Below, piece after piece: positions 17,453-25,695 of a DNA stretch of 50,806 bases; the stretch's first letter is position 1; each line of letters opens with the position of its first letter. The position numbers were made by a program, and so were the translations under genes. The DNA is from DATNPH01 sp036703315 (GTDB lineage: Bacteria > Cyanobacteriota > Cyanobacteriia > Cyanobacteriales > Coleofasciculaceae): the NCBI GenBank assembly GCA_036703315.1, contig DATNPH010000150.1, forward strand, positions 1-50,806, given 5' to 3'. Below the pieces are notes generated by a model that searched no databases, was not told the DNA's origin, and worked only from the letters and a program-made list of their open reading frames with translations.

Positions 17453-17556
17453 GGTTCATCAAAGCTCTTAGAAATCGCTAGACTAGACAGCAAGGGCTTT
17501 ACAAATCTTTAGTAAGTTCTCAGAAACGTTCTCGCTTTTACAGCTATTAGCAAAGC

Positions 17557-17790
17557 ATGACTATTTTTCGTCAATATATCGCTCCATTCCTAGTACTGCT
17601 AGTGTTTTTGTTCTCGCTAGTGGTAGTGAGCGCTCGAATTTTTTTGCCCTCAGACATGGCAGCACCAGCACCAATTGAAGATGTTGAGTCGGCAAGCCAG
17701 CCGTCACCGGCACCGGAAGTTGATACAACGGCTGGCTTACCACCAGTAGACGCTCCAACGTTACCGACCTCTGCTGGGTCAGTCAACTGA
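17557..17790 (+). CDS. small single-span membrane protein, Pro-rich tail
   Basis: A 77-aa protein has one N-terminal transmembrane helix (IAPFLVLLVFLFSLVVVSA, about 8-26) and an Ala/Pro/Ser/Asp-rich tail that probably lies outside the membrane. The type is common among small cyanobacterial hypotheticals. It precedes the GNAT gene by 15 bases, so they are likely co-transcribed. Function is unknown. Confidence 0.65.
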   Translation: MTIFRQYIAPFLVLLVFLFSLVVVSARIFLPSDMAAPAPIEDVESASQPSPAPEVDTTAGLPPVDAPTLPTSAGSVN

Positions 17791-17805
17791 AGTTGAGTCA
17801 CGCTA

Positions 17806-18318
17806 GTGTCTAATAAACTATTGGCGGGCTATGAGCTACGTATTGGCTCACAGCGGGAACGGGCAACCTTGGTGAAGTTCTTAGAGCTAAGTTACCAAGA
17901 GCTTTTCCCAGAGCAGAAGGATTTTTCCCATCTGGCAGAAACGGTGAGGCGTTATTTTTCTAGGGAAACGCCGCTTTGGTGGGTTGAGTTAGTGGATACA
18001 GGGGTTTCCGGAGGTTCATCAATTAATCTGTACCCACCACTGAGTCAGCCGGTAGCCGGTCTATGGTTAGGAAATGCTGTTGATCAGGTCAAAGGCGATC
18101 GCCATGCTCATATTTTTTTGCTGTACGTGCTGCCAGAACATCGGCGTCGAGGAATTGGCTCTGCACTGATGCATCATGCTGAAGATTGGGCAAGGGAAAG
18201 AGGCGATCGCCAGATCGGACTCCAAGTTTTTCAATCCAACCAACCGGCTCTGAGTCTTTACCGTCAGTTGGGCTACCACACTCAATCGCTCTGGATGGTT
18301 AAATCTCTCGACTCTTAA
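17806..18318 (+). CDS. GNAT-family N-acetyltransferase
   Basis: This 170-aa protein with GTG start has the acetyl-CoA-binding core: strand HIFLLYVLPEHRRRGIGSAL (motif A with RRxxGIG), helix ALMHHAEDWARERG, and C-terminal NQPALSLYRQLGYHTQS (motif B). The N-terminal part (LVKFLELSYQELFPEQ) is characteristic of a cyanobacterial subgroup. The substrate is unknown; small-molecule amines or protein N-termini are possible. It lies 15 bases after the small membrane protein gene. A repeat fragment follows its stop. Confidence 0.9.
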   Translation: MSNKLLAGYELRIGSQRERATLVKFLELSYQELFPEQKDFSHLAETVRRYFSRETPLWWVELVDTGVSGGSSINLYPPLSQPVAGLWLGNAVDQVKGDRHAHIFLLYVLPEHRRRGIGSALMHHAEDWARERGDRQIGLQVFQSNQPALSLYRQLGYHTQSLWMVKSLDS

Positions 18319-18325
18319 TTCTTAC

Positions 18326-18363
18326 AGGACTTACGCAAATCGAGCCCTCAGGCACTACCTATA
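18326..18363 (+). repeat. left-end copy of the 6031-6122 dispersed element
   Basis: Starting CAGGACTTACGCAAATCGAG, about 38 bases match 6031-6068 with three or so differences. The right half and the second terminal repeat are missing. Its inner edge overlaps the stop codon of the M20 peptidase gene (18359-18361). Confidence 0.75.
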
Positions 18364-19183
18364 CCCCTAAGAAAAATTCAATAATATCTTTCACATACTC
18401 CATTGTTTCTTCTACTTCATGGATGACAATGTACTCAGAGGGACTGTGACCAAAGCTGTTATGATAACCACATGTTAGATTAATCGCATTTTTACACTTA
18501 CCGTTGGCTTTAATCGCTACAACATCTGTTCCATATCCAGTAACTTTTTGTCGTGGTTTTCTCTTTTTAAAGGACAAACGAACTAAAGAATTAATCAAAG
18601 ATTCATCACAAAGTTTAATATCTGCAACTTGATTAACAATTTGCTGATTTGGCTGATTTCCTCGATCCAGTTGAATTAGCAATTCAAAATTCATTAGCTC
18701 TGGAAATTCTACCTGCCTAGCTGACAGTAATCCAATTTCTTCATCTGTAGTAAATAGAAGAGCCATTGGTAAATCAGTTTTTATAGCTAACCATAATTCT
18801 ATCGCTACGCCTGCTCTATCATCTCCTCCGACTTGAACTAAGCAATCTTTATCCTGAATGACAGTGGCTAACTGATCGAGATGGATCAGATTTTTAATCA
18901 CTGGATTTACTTGATCACTTGGAGCTGTTTTAATGGAATACTTATCCTTAATGCTGTCATGATCTCTGCAAACATCAGTATGGCTAACAAGACATACTTT
19001 AGGACTTTCTCGAATAGCTAGAAGATTAGGTACGTTTGAGAATTCTCCTAGCCTTTTAGATAGATAACTATCTTCTTGTATTAAAAAATGATGTTCTATC
19101 AGAACTTGCTTGATATAAGAACGCAGATCTGGTTCGCTGAGTTTGCAACAAGTAATGAGCAATTCGGTAAATTCATTATCCAT
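18359..19183 (-). CDS. M20-like zinc peptidase, AT-rich
   Basis: This 274-aa protein has the metal-binding motifs of M20/M28-type co-catalytic zinc peptidases: SHTDVCRD (His and Asp), GGDDRAGVA (bridging Asp), FTTDEEIG (catalytic and metal Glu pair), LDRG, and a C-terminal His in GYHNSFGHSPSEY. It is shorter than typical peptidase T or M20 enzymes because it lacks a full lid/dimerisation domain. It is probably a cytosolic aminopeptidase or amidohydrolase. The gene is much more AT-rich than its neighbours. Its stop codon lies at the edge of a dispersed repeat, so the C-terminus may have been trimmed and the gene acquired by transfer. Confidence 0.78.
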   Translation of the reverse strand: MDNEFTELLITCCKLSEPDLRSYIKQVLIEHHFLIQEDSYLSKRLGEFSNVPNLLAIRESPKVCLVSHTDVCRDHDSIKDKYSIKTAPSDQVNPVIKNLIHLDQLATVIQDKDCLVQVGGDDRAGVAIELWLAIKTDLPMALLFTTDEEIGLLSARQVEFPELMNFELLIQLDRGNQPNQQIVNQVADIKLCDESLINSLVRLSFKKRKPRQKVTGYGTDVVAIKANGKCKNAINLTCGYHNSFGHSPSEYIVIHEVEETMEYVKDIIEFFLGV

Positions 19184-19273
19184 AAATACAGTTTGATTCC
19201 AGCGCTAGTAGGTTTTAGGAGCAGCATGAAAATCTTTTTTCAGAGTCTGGAAGAGGAGAGCCAATGATCTGGC

Positions 19274-19684
19274 TTACCCAATCTCAACTAAAACCGTAAC
19301 CGCCGCAACAGCCACCAACATTTCGTCATTTTTATCCTTAAGAGAAGGAATTGCTCTCCCCTGAACGACCATCCCGCCGGACTCAACGGTGAGAGACTTG
19401 CGACCAAAAGGCAGCACAGCCAGTACCTCGGCTTCCCGCACTTGTTCCGGATAAGGGACGGCTACTTGTACTTCAACAATCATTTCATCTGGATTGCTCA
19501 AACCCGCCACTTCCCACACACCCGGCAAGGCATTGTGAGCAATAGCATTGCGTACAGCCCTAGCGGCTGCGACGGTTGGTTCTTGCCCGTGTTGATCTAC
19601 TCCCATGCCCATCTCAATAATCAAGCGTTTCCGTGCCACAACCACCTCTTTGCTAGCCTCTGTTGATTCACTTTCCGAAGTCAT
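19274..19684 (-). CDS. Lin0512-family protein
   Basis: This 136-aa protein matches the Lin0512 family pattern: RLIIEMGMGVDQHGQEPT, AARAVRNAIAHNALPG and a C-terminal DEMLVAVAAVTVLVEIG. The biochemical function is unknown. In other bacteria I recall this family near dihydroxyacetone kinase genes. Here a DhaM-containing PTS fusion lies just upstream on the same strand, separated by the broken SnoaL-like gene. That neighbourhood supports a link to the Dha phosphorylation pathway. The first about 15 residues (Ser/Glu/Thr-rich) may be an extension. Confidence 0.8.
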   Translation of the reverse strand: MTSESESTEASKEVVVARKRLIIEMGMGVDQHGQEPTVAAARAVRNAIAHNALPGVWEVAGLSNPDEMIVEVQVAVPYPEQVREAEVLAVLPFGRKSLTVESGGMVVQGRAIPSLKDKNDEMLVAVAAVTVLVEIG

Positions 19685-19722
19685 TACTCCCTATTTTCAT
19701 AGAAGCCGATCGCACCCAACAC

Positions 19723-20135
19723 TCACCCTCGCAGTTGAGCAATTATCGTTGCTGGATTCCAGTAAGCACGAGTTGTTTGAATCTTGCCAGCGTCGTTTAC
19801 CTCGAAAACCGTTATTCCCTCAAACATAACGGACTTCCCATTCTTACTAATACCTCGGATTGTCCATTTCACAGCTGCCTCATTCCCTGCAACGAACAGA
19901 TGTACAGATGTTCCGTTGTTGGTTCTAGCTGTTCAAAGACTCTTTGCAATTGCCCGAAAAACGCTCGAAATTTTTCGTGGACTTTCGCTGGCGGATGGCC
20001 TACTGGATCGTAACTGATGGCATCTTCTGCAAAGTCGTCAACCCAGCCTTCGGGATTCATAGCTGTCATCTTGGCAAAATAGGTAGCAACAATGGCTTCA
20101 ATAGCGTCTGGTGAGATACTTTTAGGGATAGTCAT
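19723..20135 (-). pseudogene. SnoaL/NTF2-like protein, frameshifted by 8-bp tandem duplication
   Basis: The intact start MTIPKSISPDAIEAIVATYF leads to a SnoaL-like domain that reads to about Leu76 and then terminates prematurely (frame ends 19869). At the frame break, plus-strand ACAGATGT occurs twice in tandem (19896-19911). Removing one copy restores a single 134-aa frame: TEHLFVAGNEAAVKWTIRG continues to NPATIIAQLRG and a TGA at 19723-19725, the expected end of this fold. The gene is therefore disabled, or switchable by slippage, through this duplication. A sequencing or assembly error is the main alternative. Confidence 0.88.
19896..19911. repeat. exact 8-bp tandem duplication causing a frameshift
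   Basis: ACAGATGT is present twice with no gap, inside the SnoaL-like gene. One copy gives an open frame; two copies shift it. Confidence 0.9.
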
Positions 20136-20149
20136 AGGCTATTAGTACT

Positions 20150-22648
20150 TTACCAAGCCGCGACATACTGTTTCACTGCCTCAGCTGAATCCAACTGCAA
20201 CATTGTAAAGGCGATCGCTTCTGCTTCACTCATCGTCAAGTTCGCAATGGCTGCCTTCACCGCAGGAATCGCCGACGAGTTCATACTCAACTCATCTACC
20301 CCTAATCCGACTAAAATTGGTATCGCGAGGGAAGACGACGCTAACTCACCACAAACCCCTACCCAAATTCCCGCATCATGAGCCGCTTTTACCGTCTGCT
20401 GAATCATTCGTAGCACGGCTGGTTCAAAGGCATCGGCAAGGGTAGATACCTTAGAATTATTGCGGTCAGCTGCCATGACATACTGGGTTAGGTCATTGGT
20501 GCCGATGCTGAAAAAGTCCACTTCTGTTGCCAGTTGGTCAGCCACAGCCACTAAGGAAGGCACTTCCACCATGATGCCGACTTCTATGTTTTCATCAAAG
20601 GCGATACCCTCTTGGCGCAGTTCATTTTGGGCTGTGGTTAGAATTGCTTTTGCCGCCCTAACTTCCCTGATAGAAGCTACCATCGGGAACATTACCTTGA
20701 TTGGATGCCCATGACTTGCCCTGAGAATTGCCCGGAGTTGGGTTTTGAGTAAATCTGGATGATCGAGTAACAAGCGAATTCCGCGCCATCCGAGAAAGGG
20801 ATTTGCTTCTGGGGGCAAATCTAGGTAAGGGAGGGGTTTGTCTCCACCGATATCTAGAGCACGGATAATCAGAGGATGAGGAGAGAGGATCGTCGCGATC
20901 GCTCGATACACCTCCAACTGTTCTTCCTCTGTAGGAGCAATCACCCGATCTAAATAAAGGAACTCACTACGGAATAAGCCTACACCCTCAGCACCATTTT
21001 CCAAGGCAACTTGAGCATCAGCTATCCCACCAATATTTGCCACGACTTTAATTTGACGCCCATCGCGAGTAACAGCTGGTTGTTGTGCTGCTGTTCTTTG
21101 GTTTTGTTGTGCAGCTAAGTGCCGATCGCGCTTGGCTTGTAGTTCTTGCAACTGTGCCTCGTCAGGTTGTACCCAGACTTGACCCCTCTCACCATCTAAG
21201 GCAATATGTGTACCATTCTCCAATTGCAACAACTGAGCACCGATTCCAACAACAGCCGGGATACTAAGCGATCGCGCCAGAATTCCACTGTGAGACATTG
21301 CACCACCTGCCACTGTGCAAATGCCTATCACTTGGCTGGCGTCTAACTGAGCTGTTTCCGAGGGAGTTAAGTCAGTGGCGACCAAAATAGCTGGTTCTTT
21401 CAAATCTAGGGGGGCGACTTGCATACCTGTTAACAGTTGCAGGACGCGCCGTCCCACATCAGCCACATCGGCGGCACGTTCCTGTAAGTAGGAATCTTCT
21501 AAAGCTTTGTAGGTAGCCACAGTCTCATTAATTACGGCTTGCCAAGCAACGGCAGCACAGAGGGATTGGTCAAAAATTCGCTGGTGTACCTGCTCAATTA
21601 CCACTGGATCGTCTAGATACAGGACATGCGCATCAAAAATAGCCGCTTCCTCTTCCCCATGGGTTGCAGCTTTTTGGCGAAGACTTTCAATTTGCTCACG
21701 AGCGATCGAACAGGCTATCTGCAACTGCTGCCATTCCACTTCAGGATTGTCCGCTTGCGGCTCTGTGACGGCAATAACTGTGGGTTGATACTTGATTATT
21801 GTGCCGATCGCAATTCCTGGGGAGGCAGGGATGCCAGATAGGTGGGCGTTTGATAATGTGGAGGTTTCTGGAACAATTGCAGGTAAGGCTGGAGAAGCTA
21901 CTTCGCCGAAGTTGGATTCTACTAGCTGCTGCAGGGCGGCTAAGGCTTCTGTGGCATCGGTACCTGTGGCAGCGATCGCGATTTCATGCCCCTGACGAAC
22001 GCCGAGTGTAATGGCCTGATTAATACTCTTGGCATTGACTGACTGACTTGTCAACGTAACATTTCGCAGGGTGATATGAGACTGAAATCGGGAAGCTGTG
22101 ACAACCAACTTTGCCGCAGGACGGGCATGTAAGCCCATCTGATTTCGGACGATGAGATGTATTTCTTTGGTTACATGTTGGGCGTTGGGTGTTGGATGTT
22201 GTTGAGCAGACTGTACAACCGTTGTATCTTGTATCCCTGTGTTAGACAACTGAGCGGCTTTAGCTGCCAGTGCGCCTCGTGCTTCGGCAATGACTTGCTC
22301 AATGTCAGCCCCATTCGCTGCTTGAACAACTGCTGCAATAGTTCCCTCTACCAAAGGTGCTTCGCACAGTCTTACCTTGGCGCGTTGCTCTTCTGGTAGA
22401 AACTCCAATGCCATTTCCGCACTCAGTACAGCACTACCCATATCCATCAAGACAACTACACCCTCATCACTGTAGACTGACTCGATCGCCTGATAAATCT
22501 GTATAGCATCGGTGCCAAACGGGTTTTCCGGATCGTCTATCCCCGCCGCGATCGCGCTTTGCGCTGCACCTTGAACCATCTGCTGTGCTAGCTCCTGTAC
22601 AGCGGCAGCCAGCTTTTCACTATGAGATACGATGACAATTCCAACCAT
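20150..22648 (-). CDS. DhaM-HPr-Enzyme I fusion (PEP-dependent phosphoryl donor)
   Basis: This 832-aa protein contains a complete phosphorelay in one chain. Residues 1-about 130 are an EIIA-Man-type DhaM domain with phospho-His9 (IVIVSHSEKLA). Residues about 162-250 are HPr with His174 (MGLHARPAAKL). Residues about 268-832 are Enzyme I with His453 (GGAMSHSGILARSL), Arg-rich RSEFLYLDR, GTNDLTQYVMAADRN and CGELAS. PEP phosphate would pass EI to HPr to DhaM and then to DhaL-ADP for dihydroxyacetone phosphorylation. DhaK and DhaL are not in the window. The linker at about 146-160 (SAQQHPTPNAQHV) is read from a repeat typical of intergenic DNA. All active-site residues are present. Confidence 0.93.
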   Translation of the reverse strand: MVGIVIVSHSEKLAAAVQELAQQMVQGAAQSAIAAGIDDPENPFGTDAIQIYQAIESVYSDEGVVVLMDMGSAVLSAEMALEFLPEEQRAKVRLCEAPLVEGTIAAVVQAANGADIEQVIAEARGALAAKAAQLSNTGIQDTTVVQSAQQHPTPNAQHVTKEIHLIVRNQMGLHARPAAKLVVTASRFQSHITLRNVTLTSQSVNAKSINQAITLGVRQGHEIAIAATGTDATEALAALQQLVESNFGEVASPALPAIVPETSTLSNAHLSGIPASPGIAIGTIIKYQPTVIAVTEPQADNPEVEWQQLQIACSIAREQIESLRQKAATHGEEEAAIFDAHVLYLDDPVVIEQVHQRIFDQSLCAAVAWQAVINETVATYKALEDSYLQERAADVADVGRRVLQLLTGMQVAPLDLKEPAILVATDLTPSETAQLDASQVIGICTVAGGAMSHSGILARSLSIPAVVGIGAQLLQLENGTHIALDGERGQVWVQPDEAQLQELQAKRDRHLAAQQNQRTAAQQPAVTRDGRQIKVVANIGGIADAQVALENGAEGVGLFRSEFLYLDRVIAPTEEEQLEVYRAIATILSPHPLIIRALDIGGDKPLPYLDLPPEANPFLGWRGIRLLLDHPDLLKTQLRAILRASHGHPIKVMFPMVASIREVRAAKAILTTAQNELRQEGIAFDENIEVGIMVEVPSLVAVADQLATEVDFFSIGTNDLTQYVMAADRNNSKVSTLADAFEPAVLRMIQQTVKAAHDAGIWVGVCGELASSSLAIPILVGLGVDELSMNSSAIPAVKAAIANLTMSEAEAIAFTMLQLDSAEAVKQYVAAW

Positions 22649-22944
22649 AGTTAACTGCCGTGATGGAACTCACGCCATAGCTGAATAAGCTTGGCTTTTC
22701 TTGGGTTTGCCGCCTATCTTAAACCACAAAACCTTGAATATAGGTTGCCAGACCCCTATAAGCTATGCACACAAACATTGGATGATACAGAATCTGCTCA
22801 AAAAAACCGCTCTTTACCAACAGTCTTCTCGCTTGGTCTCCATGTCTCGTTGTTAGGGAAAAGGGTCTTATTAAGACGGATTTGGTATGAAAGGTTCTTT
22901 CCCTACTCCCGACTCCTTTGATCCAGTCGCCATTATTTTAATTT
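22649..22944. other. intergenic region
   Basis: About 296 bases, containing the promoter region of the DhaM fusion (minus). A 76-codon plus-strand frame (22691-22921) lacks a credible start context or protein pattern. Nothing else was recognised. Confidence 0.4.
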
Positions 22945-23604
22945 TTAAAACGAATTTTTAATAATTTGTTTTCTCTCCTGCCGTGGAGTCAGTCTGTCAG
23001 TTCGGATGGCTCCAGCGCGGCAATCCCGCAGCCAGGTACTCACCGCTTGACCCATGATGCCGTTGCTGCCTTCCCGTGGTGGCGTTGGAGGGCGTCCTGC
23101 TATAGAGGAACCGATCCGGGAAAATATCATGACTAAGCGCCAGCCATCCGCTGTTTGAGCTAAAAATAACCAATGATAAAGCTGTGTGTTAATCGCTTTG
23201 CCTCCTTGATACCGTCTCTCTAGGGTAGTGAAGAAGACTTGCTTGGGGGGTTCCGCCTCAGTTGCTGGGGTAATGGAGGTATATTCACCGGGACCAAGAC
23301 TAAGAGGCTCAAATTCTGGGCGTCCTGCCACGGCGACATAACTGAAGATGTCACCAGTTCTGTTCAGGCGTCGAGATCGTTGAATCACGCGATTGGCATA
23401 GCTAGGTAAATCTTTTAGCATCCTAGAGATTAAAGTCTCTACATCCGCTGGACAGCTTGAAGATTGGGTGGTAGGTCGGGACTCAGCAATGAGGAGATGC
23501 GGAGATACAGAGAAAGCAAGCAGAGTTTCATTGGCGGCTAAAACACTCTGTTGCCCTAACCAGTAGGCAACAAATAGCAATTGACCCGGCTTGAATCTAG
23601 ACAC
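22945..23604 (-). CDS. conserved hypothetical protein, translationally coupled to pyrF
   Basis: This 219-aa protein overlaps the end of pyrF by 8 bases, which implies translational coupling. The N-terminus (LLFVAYWLGQQSVLAANETLL) is weakly hydrophobic and could be a signal or anchor. The rest is mixed alpha/beta with one compact middle region (CPADVETLISRMLKDLPSYANRVIQR) and a basic C-terminal tail (RTDRLTPRQERKQIIKN). I do not recognise a named domain, but the pattern resembles conserved cyanobacterial proteins of unknown function. The pyrF linkage alone does not define a role in pyrimidine synthesis. Confidence 0.75.
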   Translation of the reverse strand: MSRFKPGQLLFVAYWLGQQSVLAANETLLAFSVSPHLLIAESRPTTQSSSCPADVETLISRMLKDLPSYANRVIQRSRRLNRTGDIFSYVAVAGRPEFEPLSLGPGEYTSITPATEAEPPKQVFFTTLERRYQGGKAINTQLYHWLFLAQTADGWRLVMIFSRIGSSIAGRPPTPPREGSNGIMGQAVSTWLRDCRAGAIRTDRLTPRQERKQIIKNSF

Positions 23605-24319
23605 CGGCAGCCGCTAGCTCATCACAAATCCTCTCCCAGGCAGCAGTTGGGTCGCTTGCAGCGGTAATAGGTCGCCCGATGACAAGGTAATCAGCACCGG
23701 CTTTTATAGCATCTGATGGTGTCATTGTTCGCCCTTGATCGCCTGCTTCTGCCCACTTAGGACGTACACCTGGGCAAACCAGAAGAAAATCATTACCACA
23801 AATCTGCTTCAACTGTTCTGCTTCCTGAGGAGAGCAGACAGCCCCATTCAAACCCGTCTGTTGAGCCAGCAGCGCCATTTGTAGGGCATACTCTGGCAGT
23901 TCCAGAGGAATTTTCAGATCAAAGGCTAAATCCCGTGATGTCAGACTTGTTAGTAGCGTAATCCCGATTAACTTGGGAGAGGGATAGCCTGCTATCTTTG
24001 CTCCCTGATCAACAGCCGCCAAACCAGCTTTTAGGGCACTGCGACCAGCCGCCGTATGAATTGTGATTAAATCTACACCATAGGTGGCTGCCTGACGACA
24101 AGCCCCGGCTACTGTATTGGGGATGTCGTGAAACTTGAGGTCAAGAAATATCCGCTTTTGCCTATCTTTCAGGATGTGAAGAATCTCAGACCCACTGCTA
24201 ACAAAGAGTTCCAGCCCCACTTTCCAGAAGGTAACTTGGGGCAAGTGTTCTATAAGCGCGATCGCTTCTGCCTGACTAGGAACATCTAAGGGAACAATAA
24301 TACGGTCTTCTATAGCCAT
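23597..24319 (-). CDS. pyrF: orotidine 5'-phosphate decarboxylase
   Basis: PyrF converts OMP to UMP, the last step of de novo pyrimidine synthesis. The 240-aa TIM-barrel enzyme shows Asp12 (IVPLDVPSQ), Lys33 (FWKVGLELF) and the catalytic D60-x-K62-x-x-D65 signature in FLDLKFHDIPNTV. Near the end are the phosphate-binding GVRPKW and VIGRPIT motifs. Length and motif spacing are normal for the bacterial group 1 enzyme. It lies downstream of tyrS on the same strand, with a 122-base repeat-rich spacer. Confidence 0.97.
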   Translation of the reverse strand: MAIEDRIIVPLDVPSQAEAIALIEHLPQVTFWKVGLELFVSSGSEILHILKDRQKRIFLDLKFHDIPNTVAGACRQAATYGVDLITIHTAAGRSALKAGLAAVDQGAKIAGYPSPKLIGITLLTSLTSRDLAFDLKIPLELPEYALQMALLAQQTGLNGAVCSPQEAEQLKQICGNDFLLVCPGVRPKWAEAGDQGRTMTPSDAIKAGADYLVIGRPITAASDPTAAWERICDELAAAGV

Positions 24320-24338
24320 CCTGGAGGGGTTGAAGGTT

Positions 24339-24444
24339 AAAGGGTTGAAGGTTGGAAGTTCTAGCGGTGTTCAGTTACCAGTTTTGGGTTACTGCCAACT
24401 TGTCAACCTAGCTAACCTATTAACCTACAACCTTTAACCCTTTA
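24339..24444. repeat. low-complexity inverted repeat between tyrS and pyrF
   Basis: AAAGGGTTGAAGGTT (24339-24353) pairs with AACCTTTAACCCTTT (24430-24444) with one mismatch. The right arm overlaps the tyrS stop codon. The region is rich in GGTTGAAGG-type heptamers. It may act as a terminator or mRNA-processing hairpin. Confidence 0.5.
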
Positions 24445-25695
24445 TAGTACCAGCCGGACAAAGTTCTTTTTCCCAACCTGTAAAATTTTGCCGTTCAAGG
24501 CATCCGGGGAATCAAAGGTCAGGTCAACATCAGAAATGCGATCGCCATCTAGCTTCACACCTCCACCTTGAATTTGTCGCCGCCCTTCCCCACTACTTTT
24601 GCACAAACCACTGACGCTGAGGATATAGAACAACTTAGCGGGAAAATCCACTTTGGAGAGAGAAAATTCCGGTACAGCATCACCTGTACTGCTGGTGTCT
24701 CCTTGAACCAGCGTCATTGCCGCTTGCTGGGCTTCCTTGGCTACTGCCTCACCATGATATTGGGAGGCAATATTGAGAGCGAGAAGTTTTTGGCGATCGC
24801 GCGGCGCTTCCGGTAGCTGATCCAACGGCATATTGGTTAGCAGCTCAAAATATTTCTCTAACAAATGGTCTGGCGTCTTTTCCAGCTTCGAGTACATCTT
24901 CAAAGCGTCTTCCGACAACCCGACATAGTTGCCTAACGACTTCGACATTTTCTGAACGCCATCTGTCCCAATCAAAATCGGCACCAGCAATCCAAACTGA
25001 GGGGTTTGACCAAAATGTCGCTGCAAATCTCGCCCCACAGCAATATTAAATTTTTGATCCGTTCCGCCCAACTCGACATCAGACTCCACCGCTACCGAAT
25101 CATAGCCCTGCATCAAGGGGTAGAGAAATTCATGGAGGTAAATTGGGTTTTCCTGCTGATAGCGATCGGCAAAGCCCTCCTTCGCCAGCATCTGTCCTAC
25201 CGTCATTGTGGCTAATAACTCCAGAATCTTCGCCAAATCTAGCTTCTCTAACCACTCAGAGTTGTAGCGAATTTCCAAGCGTCCCGGTGTCTCAAAATCC
25301 AAAATTGGACGCACTTGCTCCAGGTAAGTTTGAGCATTTTGCTTCACCTCGGCGGGGGAAAGCTGGCGGCGTACTTCGGATTTCCCGGTAGGGTCACCAA
25401 TTCTTGCGGTAAAATCCCCAATAATCAGGACAGCTGTATGACCAGCATCCTGAAAAGCTCGTAGCTTCCGGACTGAGATACTATGACCCAAGTGAATATC
25501 AGCACCAGTAGGGTCAATTCCCAACTTAACTCGTAAAGGACGATCGGCTTGCAATAGTCGTTGAGCCAAGTTCTCACTAGCATCTTGAGAATCGGGTTGG
25601 TTTGGAAAAATCTCACTGATACCTCGGTAGAGCCAAGTCAGCTCATTGAGGTTTCCGGATGGCGAATTATTTGTAGCGAACTCAGAAGTAGACAT
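24442..25695 (-). CDS. tyrS: tyrosyl-tRNA synthetase
   Basis: This class I aminoacyl-tRNA synthetase charges tRNA-Tyr. The 417-aa sequence contains the HIGH-equivalent HLGHS (68-72), GDFTARIGDPTGKS, YPLMQGYDSVAVESDVELGGTDQ (read in two parts: YPLMQGYDS and LGGTDQKFN), KMSKS (VQKMSKSLGN) and a C-terminal S4 RNA-binding domain (SSGEGRRQIQGGGVKLDG). The HLGHS and KMSKS forms fit the second bacterial TyrRS type. A 17-bp palindrome is found 63 bases upstream of the start. The gene is followed by pyrF on the same strand. Confidence 0.97.
   Translation of the reverse strand: MSTSEFATNNSPSGNLNELTWLYRGISEIFPNQPDSQDASENLAQRLLQADRPLRVKLGIDPTGADIHLGHSISVRKLRAFQDAGHTAVLIIGDFTARIGDPTGKSEVRRQLSPAEVKQNAQTYLEQVRPILDFETPGRLEIRYNSEWLEKLDLAKILELLATMTVGQMLAKEGFADRYQQENPIYLHEFLYPLMQGYDSVAVESDVELGGTDQKFNIAVGRDLQRHFGQTPQFGLLVPILIGTDGVQKMSKSLGNYVGLSEDALKMYSKLEKTPDHLLEKYFELLTNMPLDQLPEAPRDRQKLLALNIASQYHGEAVAKEAQQAAMTLVQGDTSSTGDAVPEFSLSKVDFPAKLFYILSVSGLCKSSGEGRRQIQGGGVKLDGDRISDVDLTFDSPDALNGKILQVGKKNFVRLVL

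Noticed and set aside
19663..20017. plus-strand frames opposite the SnoaL-like pseudogene
   Set aside because: They are shadows on the antisense strand; the minus strand gives a clear SnoaL-like fold once the 8-bp duplication is removed.
22691..22921. 76-codon plus-strand frame between the DhaM fusion and the pyrF partner
   Set aside because: No plausible domain or start context; lies in the promoter region of the DhaM fusion.
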